NCBI RefSeq assembly: GCF_900114735.1
Contig: NZ_FOUA01000007.1
Location: forward strand, 62,001 to 126,000
Direction of reading: 5' to 3'
Length of the DNA stretch: 64,000 nucleotides
Source: Halopseudomonas bauzanensis
GTDB taxonomy: Bacteria > Pseudomonadota > Gammaproteobacteria > Pseudomonadales > Pseudomonadaceae
Shown: positions 48,567-59,285 of the stretch, one piece after another
How the letters are laid out: every line of letters begins with the position of its first letter
How positions within the stretch are numbered: the stretch's first letter is position 1
The notes under the pieces: generated by a model
Told to the model about the DNA's origin: nothing
The model's input: only the letters and a program-made list of their open reading frames with translations
The model's database searches: none
Program-made: the position numbers and the translations under genes

Positions 48567-49148
48567 CTAAAAAGGATTGTTCAAGTGCTTCCTCAGCTTT
48601 TCCAATGCTCGCTTGTAGCGCATCTTGGTCGCACTCAATCCCATGTTCATGATGTCGGATATCTCTTGAAACTCCAACTCCGCAACGAAGCGTAATACCA
48701 GGATTTCCCGATCTACCTGGTTGACATGCACGAGCCAATGGTCCAGGCCCTTGCTGTCTACGGCTGGGCCCTCAGGTTCTTGGGCTTCTTCCTGAGCGTC
48801 CAGACTAAGCGCATCGTATAACCGCCGCTTGCGTTTTTCTTTTCGATACTGGGTAATGCATTCATTGTAAGTGATGCTATATAGCCACGTTTTGAACTTG
48901 GCCTTACCTTCAAAGTGCTTAAGCCCGTGCAGCACCTTGAGCATCACTTCCTGACATACATCATCAGCATCCCTTTCGTTGCCCAGATATCGGGCACACA
49001 CATTGAAGAGTGTGCGTTGATACCTTCGCATCAGCTCCTCATAGGCAACGGTAGTATGGAAAAGTTCACGATTGGCGCGCGCGACCAGTTCTTCGTCCGT
49101 CATCTCGGACAATTGGCTGCGATTGCGTGAAGCCAGGCTATCGGTCAA
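48567..49148 (-). CDS. sigX: ECF RNA polymerase sigma factor SigX
   Basis: 193 residues with sigma regions 2 (NVCARYLGNERDADDVCQEVMLKVL, then FKTWLYSITYNECITQYRK) and 4 (DREILVLRFVAELEFQEISDIMNMGLSATKMRYKRALEKLRK). SigX directs envelope and fatty-acid genes and oprF in pseudomonads. No anti-sigma gene is adjacent; its activity is thought to be tied to the neighbouring channel CmpX and to CrfX. Lies 94 bases upstream of oprF. Confidence 0.96.
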   Translation of the reverse strand: MTDSLASRNRSQLSEMTDEELVARANRELFHTTVAYEELMRRYQRTLFNVCARYLGNERDADDVCQEVMLKVLHGLKHFEGKAKFKTWLYSITYNECITQYRKEKRKRRLYDALSLDAQEEAQEPEGPAVDSKGLDHWLVHVNQVDREILVLRFVAELEFQEISDIMNMGLSATKMRYKRALEKLRKHLNNPF

Positions 49149-49186
49149 AACAGAGTCATCGGCAAGTTGGCAGGACCGTATCGCCG

Positions 49187-50008
49187 TCAGAGCAACACGG
49201 GTTTATCCAGTAGAGTGCGGTTGGGTATAGAAATGAAACGGCCTTCATCATCCACAAGTGTGGTTTTAACAGTGCCGATCTCTTCGATCACGCCTTCGCG
49301 GTCTTCGACCTTGATTCGATCTCCGACCTGATACAGTTCCCGGAGATAAACCCCGGCGATAATCTGACTGACCGTGTCGCGACTGCCCAAACCCATGGCC
49401 AACGCCGCCGCCGCACCGAAGGACACCAGCACGATGGCGATCACGGTATTGAGCAACTGGGTCTCGATCTGCAACTGCCCTATTGCCAGCGACACCGTAA
49501 TGATGACCAGCAGCCCCTGCACCAGCCGGCTGATGCCGCCGGCATAGTCGGCGCCAATGCTTTCGACGGTGCCGCGCACCATCCCGGCTACCAGATGGGA
49601 CAGCAGCAACCCCGCCAGCAGAATCAGCGCCGCTCCGAAGACCTTTGGCAGGTACAGCGCAAAGGCATCCAGTGTCGCAGAGACCCGTGCCAGCCCCAGG
49701 GTTTCCGCAGCGGAAACCACGAAAGTGAGAATAATGAACCAGTAGATGATCTTGCCGATGACTGCCGATACCGGCGAGGCAATGCCGATGCGGCCGAGCA
49801 TCTTGGTCACCCCTGCCCCGGTCATCAGCCGATCGAGCCCGAGCTTGGCCAGGCCCTTGCTCAGCACCGCATCGACGATACGGGCAATCACGAAGCCTAG
49901 CAGCACAATGATAAGCGCGGTGATCAAGTCAGGTATGAAAGAGGCTACTTTGGTCCACAAAGCAGTCATCGCAGCCACAAAACTCTGGCTCCAGGTTTCT
50001 TGTTCCAT
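49187..50008 (-). CDS. cmpX: CmpX, MscS-like cytoplasmic-membrane channel
   Basis: 273 residues with about four to five transmembrane helices and conserved TM-repeat (Glu/Gly-rich FVIARIVDAVLSKGLAKLGLD) followed by a small beta domain (GDRIKVEDREGVIEEIGTVKTTLVDDEGRFISIPNRTLLDKPVLL) as in MscS. Mechanosensitive function is inferred from the family. Located 38 bases upstream of sigX and 12 bases downstream of crfX, the conserved order. Confidence 0.92.
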   Translation of the reverse strand: MEQETWSQSFVAAMTALWTKVASFIPDLITALIIVLLGFVIARIVDAVLSKGLAKLGLDRLMTGAGVTKMLGRIGIASPVSAVIGKIIYWFIILTFVVSAAETLGLARVSATLDAFALYLPKVFGAALILLAGLLLSHLVAGMVRGTVESIGADYAGGISRLVQGLLVIITVSLAIGQLQIETQLLNTVIAIVLVSFGAAAALAMGLGSRDTVSQIIAGVYLRELYQVGDRIKVEDREGVIEEIGTVKTTLVDDEGRFISIPNRTLLDKPVLL

Positions 50009-50020
50009 GGGATAGGCTCG

Positions 50021-50272
50021 CTATGAATTCAGATCAGTGGAAGAGGTGCGCCGTTCCCGGCGAGCTGCGGCAGCCTGGCGCAAGCCGCGCCCTCCACCTT
50101 CGCCGATGACCCACCCCCAGCTGGCGAACAGCCGGAGCAGATCGAACAGACCGCTGTGGATATGAGCTCGATGCAGGACACGTTCCAGCCGCTTGTCATC
50201 CGCGCTGGGAGGCTGCCCGGAGGCATCTTCGCGCATCAGCTGGCGTAATTGGCTTTCAAATGGATCGTCCAT
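50021..50272 (-). CDS. crfX: CrfX-like small protein of the cmpX-sigX cluster
   Basis: 83 residues, basic C-terminus (RQAAAARRERRTSS), no signal peptide. The sequence (MDDPFESQLRQLMREDASG, SGLFDLLRLFASWGWVI) fits the small CrfX protein next to cmpX in pseudomonads. Function is not established. The further gene cmaX, which I recall upstream in P. aeruginosa, is absent here. Confidence 0.75.
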   Translation of the reverse strand: MDDPFESQLRQLMREDASGQPPSADDKRLERVLHRAHIHSGLFDLLRLFASWGWVIGEGGGRGLRQAAAARRERRTSSTDLNS

Positions 50273-50364
50273 GGCTATCTCCGAGTCGATGAATACACAG
50301 CACAGACGAACATCGGCCGGATGATGTCACCCGGCCGATGTGTCGAACTGAAAATGCCTGGCGC

Positions 50365-50847
50365 TTACTGGGGCATTTGCAGCGCTGTGGACGATACGAT
50401 GATGCCGTTGTTATCGGCATATACATATTCACCCGGACGGAAGGTCACGCCACCGAAGGTGACCGGCACATTATGCTCGCCGACGCCACGCTTGTTGCTC
50501 TTGCGCGGATGGCTGGCCAGGGCCTGGACGCCGAGCGGTGTCTGGATCAGCACATCCACATCGCGCACGCAGCCGTAGATGATAATGCCTTCCCAGCCGT
50601 TCTTTGCCGCCTTGTCCGCCAGCATGTCGCCGAGCATGGCGCAGCGCAGAGAGCCGCCGCCATCCACTACCATGACTTTGCCTTTACCGTTCTCTTCAAC
50701 CAGCTCCTTGACCACGGAGTTGTCTTCAAAGCATTTGACCGTGACGATCTCGCCGCCAAAGGAGTCGTGCCCGCCGAAGTTGCCGAACATGGGTTCGACA
50801 ACCGCGACGTCGGGATAAGCGTCACACAGGTCTGGCGTTATATACAT
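50365..50847 (-). CDS. rraA: RraA-like ribonuclease regulator / HMG aldolase family
   Basis: 160 residues from the ATG at 50847, seven bases after GGGAG; ATG 50853 is too close to that site. RraA signatures are [39 protein letters not shown] and GCVRDVD. In E. coli RraA inhibits RNase E; related proteins are aldolases for 4-hydroxy-4-methyl-2-oxoglutarate, and sequence alone does not separate these. It lies 19 bases downstream of ppsA, so the two are co-transcribed. Confidence 0.9.
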   Translation of the reverse strand: MYITPDLCDAYPDVAVVEPMFGNFGGHDSFGGEIVTVKCFEDNSVVKELVEENGKGKVMVVDGGGSLRCAMLGDMLADKAAKNGWEGIIIYGCVRDVDVLIQTPLGVQALASHPRKSNKRGVGEHNVPVTFGGVTFRPGEYVYADNNGIIVSSTALQMPQ

Positions 50848-50866
50848 CGTCATGCTCCCAGGCTGA

Positions 50867-53236
50867 TCAGCCGTTGTTTTCCGCAAGGAAGAACCAGGTA
50901 TCCATTACCGAATCGGGGTTCAGCGATACACTTTCGATGCCCTGCTCCATCAACCAGCGAGCCAGGTCCGGATGATCCGACGGACCCTGGCCGCAGATAC
51001 CAATGTACTTGTCGGCCTTGTGGCAGGCAGCAATGGCATTGGCCAGCAACTTCTTGACCGCAGCGTTCCGCTCATCGAACAGGTGCGCGATGATGCCGGA
51101 GTCACGATCCAGGCCCAGAGTCAGCTGAGTCAGGTCGTTGGAACCAATGGAGAAACCGTCAAAGTGCTCCAGGAACTCGTCAGCCAGCAGCGCGTTGGCC
51201 GGCAGCTCGCACATCATGATCAGGCGCAGGCCGTTCTCACCACGCTTGAGGCCATTCTCGGCCAGCAGTTCGACAACCTGTTTGGCTTCGCCCACGGTGC
51301 GCACGAAAGGCACCATGATTTCCACGTTGGTCAGGCCCATTTCATCACGCACCCGCTTCATCGCCCGGCATTCGAGCTCAAAGCAGTCACGGAAGGATTC
51401 GCTGATGTAGCGCGACGCGCCACGGAAGCCCAGCATCGGGTTCTCTTCTTCCGGCTCGTACAGGCGCCCGCCGATCAGGTTGGCGTATTCGTTGGACTTG
51501 AAGTCCGACAGTCGCACAATGGCTTTCTTCGGCCAGAACGCCGCTGCCAGGGTGCTGACGCCCTCGACCAGCTTGTCGACATAGAAGCTGACCGGGTCAG
51601 CGTAACCGGCGATGCGCTTCTCGACGCTGTCCTTGACTTCCGAAGGCAGGCTGTCGAAATTCAGCAGCGCCTTGGGATGCACACCGATCATGCGGTTGAT
51701 GATGAACTCCAGACGCGCCAGACCCACGCCCTCGTTGGGCAGGTTGGCGAAATCGAATGCGCGGTCCGGGTTGCCGACGTTCATCATGATCTTGAACGGC
51801 AGCGGCGGCATGGCGTCGACGCTGTTGGTGCGGATATCAAAATCCAGGCGACCTTCGTAGATCATCCCGGTGTCACCCTCGGCACAGGAAACAGTGACCA
51901 GCTGACCGTCCTTCAGTTCGCTGGTGGCATTACCGCAACCCACTACGGCGGGGATGCCCAGCTCGCGGGCGATGATCGCCGCGTGGCAGGTGCGGCCGCC
52001 GCGGTTGGTAACGATAGCGCTGGCGCGCTTCATGACCGGCTCCCAATCCGGGTCGGTCATGTCCGACACCAGCACATCACCGGGCTGAACCTTGTCCATT
52101 TCCGACACGTCACGGATGATCTTCACCGGGCCTGCGCCGATACGCTGGCCGATCGCCCGGCCTTCTACCAGCACCGTGCCCTTATCCTTCAGCAGATAGC
52201 GTTCCATGACGTTGACATTGCTGCGGCTCTTGACCGTTTCCGGACGAGCCTGAACGATATACAGCTGATTGTCGTCCCCGTCCTTGGCCCACTCAATATC
52301 CATCGGGCAGCCATAATGCTTCTCGATGATCATTGCCTGGCGGGCCAGGCTGACAACTTCCTCATCGCTCAGACAGAAGCGTGCGCGTTCGGCGGCATCC
52401 ACATCCACGGTTTTGACCGAGCGGCCAGCGCTGGCCTCTTCGCCGTAAACCATCTTGATCGCCTTGCTACCGAGGTTGCGGCGCAGGATGGATGGGCGCC
52501 CCGCTTCCAGGGTCGGCTTGTGAACATAGAACTCGTCGGGGTTTACCGCACCTTGCACGACGGTTTCACCCAGGCCGTAGGCACCGGTGATGAACACCAC
52601 GTCACGGAAACCGGATTCGGTATCCAGCGTGAACATCACGCCAGCAGTACCTGTTTCTGAGCGCACCATCCGCTGAACGCCAGCAGACAGGGCAACCAGC
52701 TTGTGGTCAAAGCCCTGGTGGACTCGATAGGAAATAGCGCGGTCGTTGAACAGGGAGGCAAAAACTTCCTTGGTAGCGCGGATGACGTTGTCTACGCCGC
52801 GGATATTGAGGAAGGTCTCCTGCTGACCAGCGAAGGAAGCATCAGGCAGGTCCTCAGCGGTAGCCGAGGAACGAACGGCGACAGCCAGGTTGTCATTGCC
52901 AGCCGACAGCTTGGCAAAGGCTTCGCGAATTGCACTATCCAGCGCAGCGGGGAATTCGGCTTCCATGATCCACTGGCGAATCTGCGCACCGGTACGCACC
53001 AGGGCGTTGACGTCATCCACATCCAGCACGTCCAGCGCCGCATTGATACGGTCGTTGAGACCACTCTGTTCGAGAAATTCGCGATAGGCATCAGCGGTGG
53101 TGGCAAAGCCACCCGGTACGGATACACCGGCACCAGCCAGATTGCTGATCATTTCACCAAGCGAGGCGTTCTTGCCGCCAACTCGCTCAACATCTCCAAC
53201 ACCCAGTTGCTCAAAGGACACTACGTACTCTAGCAA
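50867..53236 (-). CDS. ppsA: Phosphoenolpyruvate synthase
   Basis: 789 residues, normal length. It turns pyruvate and ATP into PEP for gluconeogenesis. An N-terminal ATP-grasp domain ([33 protein letters not shown]), the phosphohistidine domain with His418 in [14 protein letters not shown], and a C-terminal PEP-binding domain ([16 protein letters not shown], with a Cys in GICGQGPS) are in the right order. Regulated by the kinase/phosphorylase encoded divergently next door. Supports growth on C2 compounds together with aceA. Confidence 0.97.
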   Translation of the reverse strand: MLEYVVSFEQLGVGDVERVGGKNASLGEMISNLAGAGVSVPGGFATTADAYREFLEQSGLNDRINAALDVLDVDDVNALVRTGAQIRQWIMEAEFPAALDSAIREAFAKLSAGNDNLAVAVRSSATAEDLPDASFAGQQETFLNIRGVDNVIRATKEVFASLFNDRAISYRVHQGFDHKLVALSAGVQRMVRSETGTAGVMFTLDTESGFRDVVFITGAYGLGETVVQGAVNPDEFYVHKPTLEAGRPSILRRNLGSKAIKMVYGEEASAGRSVKTVDVDAAERARFCLSDEEVVSLARQAMIIEKHYGCPMDIEWAKDGDDNQLYIVQARPETVKSRSNVNVMERYLLKDKGTVLVEGRAIGQRIGAGPVKIIRDVSEMDKVQPGDVLVSDMTDPDWEPVMKRASAIVTNRGGRTCHAAIIARELGIPAVVGCGNATSELKDGQLVTVSCAEGDTGMIYEGRLDFDIRTNSVDAMPPLPFKIMMNVGNPDRAFDFANLPNEGVGLARLEFIINRMIGVHPKALLNFDSLPSEVKDSVEKRIAGYADPVSFYVDKLVEGVSTLAAAFWPKKAIVRLSDFKSNEYANLIGGRLYEPEEENPMLGFRGASRYISESFRDCFELECRAMKRVRDEMGLTNVEIMVPFVRTVGEAKQVVELLAENGLKRGENGLRLIMMCELPANALLADEFLEHFDGFSIGSNDLTQLTLGLDRDSGIIAHLFDERNAAVKKLLANAIAACHKADKYIGICGQGPSDHPDLARWLMEQGIESVSLNPDSVMDTWFFLAENNG

Positions 53237-53387
53237 GGTGATCTCTCCGTCAATCGATGAATAGGTTCGCAGCGCGGGCTTTGCCGTCTGGTCTGCAAGT
53301 CACAAATACGCCACAATGCCACTTTGACGCTGATCGAGGGCTCAGGACTGACGCCCTCGCAAATTCTGTTATCTTAAGGCTTCGCGC

Positions 53388-54206
53388 ATGAAACGCACTG
53401 CTTTTTTCATTTCCGATGGTACCGGTATCACTGCCGAGACGCTTGGCCAGAGCCTGCTCTCTCAATTCGAGAACATCCAATTCAGCAAGCTGCTGCGGCC
53501 CTATGTGGACACCGTGGAAAAAGCGCGGGACATGGTACAACAAATCAATGCCGCTGCCGAGGCAGATGGTCAGCCTCCGATCATTTTCGAAACCGTGGTC
53601 AATCGTGACATTCATCAAGAGCTGACTCTGTCCAAAGGCTACATCATCGATATCTTTTCCACGTTCCTGGCGCCGCTCGAGCAGGAACTGGGCGCCGGCT
53701 CGTCCTATTCGGTGGGCAAATCCCACTCGATCCAGCACAACGGCAACTACCAGGATCGCATCGACGCCGTGCATTTTGCCATGGACAACGACGATGGTGC
53801 GCGCACTCATCATTATAAAGAAGCGGACATCATCCTGGTTGGCGTTTCCCGCTGCGGCAAAACGCCCTCCTGCCTCTATATGGCTCTGCAGTATGGCATT
53901 CGTGCGGCTAATTATCCGCTCACCGATGACGACATGGAGCGCCTGCAACTGCCGGCCGCGCTGAAGCCCTACAAACAGAAGCTGTTCGGCCTGACCATCG
54001 ATGCTGATCGCCTGGCCAGCATCCGCAATGAACGCCGCCCCAATAGCCGGTACGCCAGCTTTGCCCAGTGCGAGTTCGAAATCCGCGAGGTGGAAAACCT
54101 GTTCCGCCGGGAAAACATCCCGCACATCAACTCCACGCATTTTTCGGTGGAGGAGATCTCCGCCAAGATCCTGGTACACATGGGGATCGAGCGCCGCCTG
54201 AAGTAA
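53388..54206 (+). CDS. ppsR: PEP synthase regulatory kinase/pyrophosphorylase PpsR
   Basis: 272 residues of the DUF299/PSRP family. It inactivates PpsA by ADP-dependent phosphorylation of a threonine and reactivates it by phosphate-dependent pyrophosphorylation. The nucleotide loop is [11 protein letters not shown], and the N-terminus [22 protein letters not shown] is a family mark. Divergent from ppsA across 151 bases. A terminator follows. Confidence 0.96.
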   Translation: MKRTAFFISDGTGITAETLGQSLLSQFENIQFSKLLRPYVDTVEKARDMVQQINAAAEADGQPPIIFETVVNRDIHQELTLSKGYIIDIFSTFLAPLEQELGAGSSYSVGKSHSIQHNGNYQDRIDAVHFAMDNDDGARTHHYKEADIILVGVSRCGKTPSCLYMALQYGIRAANYPLTDDDMERLQLPAALKPYKQKLFGLTIDADRLASIRNERRPNSRYASFAQCEFEIREVENLFRRENIPHINSTHFSVEEISAKILVHMGIERRLK

Positions 54207-54243
54207 CCTCTCTTCACCGCCTGCAGTTTTTCTGTTGATACTC

Positions 54244-54274
54244 ACGTGCCGGGCTCCCGGCACGTTGGGTTTTT
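54244..54274 (+). terminator. Intrinsic terminator of ppsR
   Basis: ACGTGCCGGG and CCCGGCACGT form a 9-10 bp stem, then GGG and five T residues. It starts 37 bases past the ppsR stop. Confidence 0.85.
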
Positions 54275-54363
54275 CTCTGCTCCTCCCCGTTCTCCCGCTC
54301 CGCTCAGAAATTTACATTTGCCGGTTGAAATTTACAAAGTGAGATGTAATATTGCCGGCGCCT

Positions 54364-54376
54364 GATAATCATTATC
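54364..54376. promoter_or_regulatory. Fur-box-like palindrome before the first TonB receptor
   Basis: GATAATCATTATC is a perfect 13-bp palindrome identical to the right 13 bases of the classical 19-bp Fur consensus. It is 58 bases before the receptor ATG, a normal repressor position. Iron regulation is inferred. Confidence 0.75.
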
Positions 54377-54434
54377 AATCTTCCTGCTAGACGCACCCTA
54401 TTCTCGTCTACAGCTCATCCGAAAGGAGTTTCTG

Positions 54435-56624
54435 ATGTTGCCGAACCGCCCTGCCCTTGCAGCACATTGCGCCCTCGTCGGCAGTTTGACTCTATTGGCA
54501 AGCGGCGTTGCGCTGGCCAACCAGGAGGCCATCCGCCTGTCCGACACCGTCGTCACCGCCTCGGGCTTCGAGCAGAAGATCACCGAAGCGCCGGCCAGCA
54601 TCAGTGTGATCAGTCAGGAGGATCTGCAGCAGAATCGGTTCAGTAACCTGGCGCAGGTTCTGGAGAATGTGGAAGGTATCGACGTCAATCAGGGCACTGG
54701 CAAAACCGGTGGGCTCAATATCAGCATTCGCGGCATGGAAAGTCAGCACACGCTGATTCTCATTGACGGCCGCCGGCAGAATGCTCCGGGTAATGTTTCT
54801 CCCAATGGCTTCGGCGAAACCTCCACCAGCTTTATTCCTCCCATGTCCGCCATTGAGCGCATCGAAGTCATCCGAGGCCCAATGTCCACGCTGTACGGCT
54901 CTGATGCTCTGGGCGGCGTGGTGAACATCATCACCAAGAAAGTGGCTGACGAGTGGACCGGCTCCATCAGCCTGGATCATACCTTCCAGGAAAACCGTGA
55001 TTACGGTGACGCCAGCAAGACCAGCTTTTATTCCAGCGGGCCGCTGGTGGAAGGTCTGCTTGGCATGGCCGTGCGCGGCAGTCTGTACAACCGGGAAGAG
55101 TCTGACCTGATGTTCGACAACAACTCGGAAGTCAGCAAGCGTGGGGCCTCGCCGGTTGAAGGGCGTAACTACACCATCGGTGGTCGCCTCAACCTCACGC
55201 CTGTTGATAATCACGACTTCTACCTGGACTTCGAGCGTGGCCGCCAGGTGTATGAGAACGATGAATGCCAGCTGGGTACATTGGATGGCAGAAATAGAAA
55301 CTGTGAGGTTCCCGCGAATCCTGAGGCAAACGGGTACGCTGACCAGCTGCGCTTTGAACGCGAGCAGTACGCTTTTGGGCACAGCGCCCGCCTGGGCTTT
55401 GGTAACCTGGACAGCAGCATTACTCACAGCACTACCGAAACCCTCGGCCGCACGATTCCTGGCGAGATCGGCGCGCCCTACGCCGGTTTTCCTTCGATCA
55501 TCGGCGGTAATGACCGCCAGCTTGAATCCACCGATCTGGTTCTCGATAGCAAACTGGTTGCCCCCATCGGCGATGCCAACCTGTTCACCGTGGGCGGCCA
55601 ATACCGTGACTCTGAGATGACCGACGGCATTGCCAATGAAGATTTCGAACAGAAATCCTGGGCATTGTTCGCGGAAAACGAGTGGCGTATGCGTGAGGAT
55701 CTGGCCCTGACGCTGGGCGGGCGCTATGAAGACCACGATGCATTTGGTGGTCACTTCACGCCGCGCGCTTATCTGGTATGGAATACCAATGATAACTGGA
55801 CGTTAAAAGGCGGTGTAAGCAAAGGATATCGGACACCGGACCTGAACGACCTGCATGACGGTATCAATGGCGTTACCGGTCAGGGCGACACTATCACTAT
55901 CGGTAGCCCTGACCTGAGCCCGGAAGAAAGCACCAACATGGAATTCGGGGTTTACTACGACAACCTGGCCGGCTTCAACGCCAACGCCACCGTGTTCCAT
56001 AACGAGTTCAAGGACAAGATTTCTGATGGCAATGACATTGTTGTCTCCGGGCATCCGACAATCCCCGACGGCACCTATTCGCAACTGACCAATATCGGTG
56101 AGGCTGAAACCCAAGGGCTTGAGCTAGCGGCGAGCTGGATGTTCGCCCCCCGCTGGACCCTGAGCGGTAACTACACCTACAGCGACAGCGAACAGAAAAG
56201 CGGGCCGGACAAGGGTGAGCGTATCAACAACACCCCGGAACACCTGCTTAACGCCAAGCTCAACTGGGCTGCCACAGAGCGGCTGTCGCTCTGGGTGCGC
56301 GGTGAGTATCGGGGCGAGCGTACGCGCTTCACTCAGCGCTATGAAAACCTGAACGCCGATGATCAGGCGATAGAACGGCAAGTTGGCGACATGGATGCCT
56401 ATGAACTCTTCCACCTGGGCGGTTCTTACCGGGCTTCCGATAATGTCACCCTGACGGCTACCATCTACAACCTGTTCGATAAGGACTTCCTGGAGGGCTC
56501 TTACTATATCGATAGTGAAGGCGATACTCAGTGGACCTCGAACTATGCCCATATCACTCGCTCCACCAGCGGTACCATCCAGGAAGGTCGCCGCCTCTGG
56601 CTCTCCGCTACCGTCGATTTCTGA
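54435..56624 (+). CDS. TonB-dependent receptor, CirA/siderophore type (paralogue 1)
   Basis: 729-residue outer-membrane receptor. A signal peptide ends ALANQ, followed by a TonB box-like DTVVTAS, a plug domain (ISVISQEDLQ to IRGPMSTLYGSDALGGVVNIITKK) and a 22-strand barrel ending in VDF. The Fur-like box and strong AAAGGAG before it suggest iron repression. It strongly resembles the next gene (SGFEQKI, APASISVIS, RGPMSTLYG, TYSDSEQKSG and others), so the pair arose by duplication. Substrate is unknown; catecholate or a small siderophore is plausible. Confidence 0.92.
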   Translation: MLPNRPALAAHCALVGSLTLLASGVALANQEAIRLSDTVVTASGFEQKITEAPASISVISQEDLQQNRFSNLAQVLENVEGIDVNQGTGKTGGLNISIRGMESQHTLILIDGRRQNAPGNVSPNGFGETSTSFIPPMSAIERIEVIRGPMSTLYGSDALGGVVNIITKKVADEWTGSISLDHTFQENRDYGDASKTSFYSSGPLVEGLLGMAVRGSLYNREESDLMFDNNSEVSKRGASPVEGRNYTIGGRLNLTPVDNHDFYLDFERGRQVYENDECQLGTLDGRNRNCEVPANPEANGYADQLRFEREQYAFGHSARLGFGNLDSSITHSTTETLGRTIPGEIGAPYAGFPSIIGGNDRQLESTDLVLDSKLVAPIGDANLFTVGGQYRDSEMTDGIANEDFEQKSWALFAENEWRMREDLALTLGGRYEDHDAFGGHFTPRAYLVWNTNDNWTLKGGVSKGYRTPDLNDLHDGINGVTGQGDTITIGSPDLSPEESTNMEFGVYYDNLAGFNANATVFHNEFKDKISDGNDIVVSGHPTIPDGTYSQLTNIGEAETQGLELAASWMFAPRWTLSGNYTYSDSEQKSGPDKGERINNTPEHLLNAKLNWAATERLSLWVRGEYRGERTRFTQRYENLNADDQAIERQVGDMDAYELFHLGGSYRASDNVTLTATIYNLFDKDFLEGSYYIDSEGDTQWTSNYAHITRSTSGTIQEGRRLWLSATVDF

Positions 56625-56647
56625 TCGGCTCTGAGCTGCCTCGGCAG

Positions 56648-56670
56648 ACGCCCGCTTCGGCGGGCGTTTT
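56648..56670 (+). terminator. Terminator between the two receptor genes
   Basis: ACGCCCGC and GCGGGCGT around the UUCG-type loop TTCG, then four T residues, 24 bases past the first receptor. It implies the second receptor has its own promoter. Confidence 0.85.
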
Positions 56671-56804
56671 CATTTCCGGGCTTCCACATTGTCCCCAAAG
56701 TAAACCTCCTCCCGCTTTTCTCTCCGAAACGAGAAATATTCCCGTTTAAATATAAAAGACGGTAGCCCTTTCGCTAAAGGCTCTCTATACTCTCGCGCAC
56801 AATC

Positions 56805-56823
56805 AATAATGATAACGATTCTG
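56805..56823. promoter_or_regulatory. Fur-box-like site before the second TonB receptor
   Basis: AATAATGATAACGATTCTG matches 14 of 19 positions of the classical Fur consensus by my count. It is 57 bases upstream of the receptor ATG, the same distance as at the first receptor. Iron repression is inferred. Confidence 0.65.
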
Positions 56824-56880
56824 ATTAGCATGATGATCACACCGGAAGCCCTGCCAGGGCATAATAAGGAGCACTAACGG

Positions 56881-59235
56881 ATGTCGATCAGAATTACCCT
56901 CCCCGCCCACCTCGCTGGTGGCGTTGCGCTGCTGGCGGCCAGTGTTGCGCTGGCCAATCAGGACTCGATTCAGTTACCCGATGTCACCGTCGTGTCAGCC
57001 ACGGGTTTCGAGCAGAAGATTGCCGACGCACCCGCCAGTATCAGCGTGATCAGCCGCGAACAACTCCAGAGCAAACCCTACGCTGGGCTGGCCGATGCGC
57101 TACGTGACGTAGAAGGCGTAGATGTCGGCGCCGATCTCGACAAGAACGGCAATATCAGCATCACCATGCGGGGACTGCCGAAGGACTACACCCTGGTGCT
57201 GATCGACGGCCGCCGGCAGAGCGATATCGGCGACATCGGGCCGAACAACTTCGGCAACAGCCAGTTCATGTACATGCCATCGATGGATGCCATCGAGCGC
57301 ATCGAAGTCATCCGCGGGCCAATGTCTACCCTCTATGGCGCCGATGCGATGGGTGGGGTGATCAATATCATCACACGCAAGGTGCAGGACAGCTGGGGTG
57401 GCTCCATCAGCCACGGCATCTCTATCCAGGAGGATTCCCAGTTCGGTGACGATCGCAAGACCGACCTGTTCGCCAGTGGCCCGCTGATCGAGGGGCTACT
57501 CGGTCTGGGATTGCGCGCCAGCCTGTATGATCGCGAACAGAGCGATCCGGGGTACAGTGTGGGCACGCTGGTCAATGGCGATGGCAGCCTGTTCGAGGAT
57601 AACGGCAGTTTCGGCGACAAGAAGATCGTGGCGGCAAAGAACTGGAACGCCGGCTTCACCCTCAATCTCACGCCACTGGAAGATCATGACTTCCAGTTCG
57701 AATACGATATCGCCAAGCAGCGCTACGACAATACCGAAGGCCAGACGGGGACCTTGGACTCGGTCGACAGCCTGTGGCGCGCCCGAGCAGGGACCATTCA
57801 GCCCCGTGTCGGTTATGCGGAATACCAGCGGGTCGAGCGCGAGCAATTCGTCCTGGCGCATACCGGACGCTGGACGTTTGGCACCAGTGACACCAGCCTG
57901 ACCCGTAGCACCAGCAGTAACCTCGGTCGTTCCCTGCCGCTGACGGTGCAGGAGCGAGGCGCCTTGCAGGCCATCTGGGATCAGGCCGCCGCCGATCAGG
58001 GTATTGGCACGCCGGAGCTGACCGATGAGCTGCGTGCGGAACTGGAAAATACCTTCCTGCCCCGCAACCGCCGCGAGCTGGAAATTCGCAACACCATCTT
58101 CGACACCAAGCTCAGCAATAACATCGGCGATCACCACTTCACCGTCGGCGGTCAGTATTTCCTTGCCGAGATGGAAGACGGTGTATTCGGTATGGACGGA
58201 GCAAGCTATCAATCCGGCGCGACGCAGGATCACAAGCAATGGGCGCTGTTCGCCGAGGACAACTGGGACCTCACCGACAAGCTGACTTTCACCTATGGCG
58301 CCCGCTACGACGACCACAACATCTTCGGCTCCGAGATCAGCCCGCGCGCCTATCTCACCTGGCGTACCACGGACAACTGGACTCTCAAGGGTGGGGTCAG
58401 TACTGGCTACAAGACGCCCAAGCCGAACCAGCTGTTCCCGGGTATCGTTGGCTTCGGCGGCCAGGGCGTCAGCCCCATGGCCGGGTCACCGGATCTGCAG
58501 CCGGAAACCAGCACCAATTATGAAGTCGCGGCGTACTACGACAACCTGACCAATTTCAATGCCAACGTCACGCTGTTCTTCAATGAGTTCAAGGACAAGA
58601 TCGCCCGCGCCGATGCCGTCCCCAACTGTTACAACGCCAACGGCGTGAAGTATCTCAGCTCGGGCTGCGTGGATGTCGGCCCCGGCTGGGCCGAACTGGG
58701 ATACGACAGTTTCAGCCAGAGCACCAACGTGGACAAGGCCGAGACCAAGGGCATCGAGTTGGCCGCACGCTGGGAAATCATTCCCACGCTCAGCCTCAGC
58801 GGCAACTACACCTACACGGACAGCGAACAGAAGAGCGGCGCCCAGCAAGGCCTGCCCCTGGTCAACACACCGGAGCACATGCTCAACAGCACCCTCAGCT
58901 GGGATGCCTTGCCCCGCCTGAATCTATCGCTGATCGCCGAGCTGCGTGACGAACGCTATCGCGGCACCGCTGTCAGCAGCGGGCCGACGCCGGTTACCCG
59001 CAAGCTCTACTACCAGTCCTACGACATCTATCACCTGGGGATGCGCTTTCAGGCCAGTAACGATCTGACCCTGCATGGTCGCGTCAACAACCTGCTGGAC
59101 AAGGATATGGCCGGTCGCAATTGCGAGCCGACCTTCGATGATCTGGGCAATCACGACACCTGGTCCTGCTCGAATGACTACAACGTGACGGAGAAGGCAC
59201 GCAGCTTCTGGCTGGCCGCCAACTACCGCTTCTGA
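56881..59235 (+). CDS. TonB-dependent receptor, CirA/siderophore type (paralogue 2)
   Basis: 784 residues; signal peptide ending ALANQ, a TonB box-like DVTVVSA, plug and a 22-strand barrel ending NYRF. It is 55 residues longer than its neighbour because of longer extracellular loops, including one with a Cys pair (NCYNANGVKYLSSGC) and another before the C-terminus (NCEPTFDDLGNHDTWSC), likely disulfides. Ribosome site AAGGAG. It heads the downstream operon of PepSY, DUF2271, DUF4198 and flavoprotein genes and probably supplies their metal complex. Confidence 0.92.
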   Translation: MSIRITLPAHLAGGVALLAASVALANQDSIQLPDVTVVSATGFEQKIADAPASISVISREQLQSKPYAGLADALRDVEGVDVGADLDKNGNISITMRGLPKDYTLVLIDGRRQSDIGDIGPNNFGNSQFMYMPSMDAIERIEVIRGPMSTLYGADAMGGVINIITRKVQDSWGGSISHGISIQEDSQFGDDRKTDLFASGPLIEGLLGLGLRASLYDREQSDPGYSVGTLVNGDGSLFEDNGSFGDKKIVAAKNWNAGFTLNLTPLEDHDFQFEYDIAKQRYDNTEGQTGTLDSVDSLWRARAGTIQPRVGYAEYQRVEREQFVLAHTGRWTFGTSDTSLTRSTSSNLGRSLPLTVQERGALQAIWDQAAADQGIGTPELTDELRAELENTFLPRNRRELEIRNTIFDTKLSNNIGDHHFTVGGQYFLAEMEDGVFGMDGASYQSGATQDHKQWALFAEDNWDLTDKLTFTYGARYDDHNIFGSEISPRAYLTWRTTDNWTLKGGVSTGYKTPKPNQLFPGIVGFGGQGVSPMAGSPDLQPETSTNYEVAAYYDNLTNFNANVTLFFNEFKDKIARADAVPNCYNANGVKYLSSGCVDVGPGWAELGYDSFSQSTNVDKAETKGIELAARWEIIPTLSLSGNYTYTDSEQKSGAQQGLPLVNTPEHMLNSTLSWDALPRLNLSLIAELRDERYRGTAVSSGPTPVTRKLYYQSYDIYHLGMRFQASNDLTLHGRVNNLLDKDMAGRNCEPTFDDLGNHDTWSCSNDYNVTEKARSFWLAANYRF

Positions 59236-59285
59236 CCAACCCCGGCCCACGGTCGCCGTGGGCCTTGCGAGATGAGCAACAGGCA

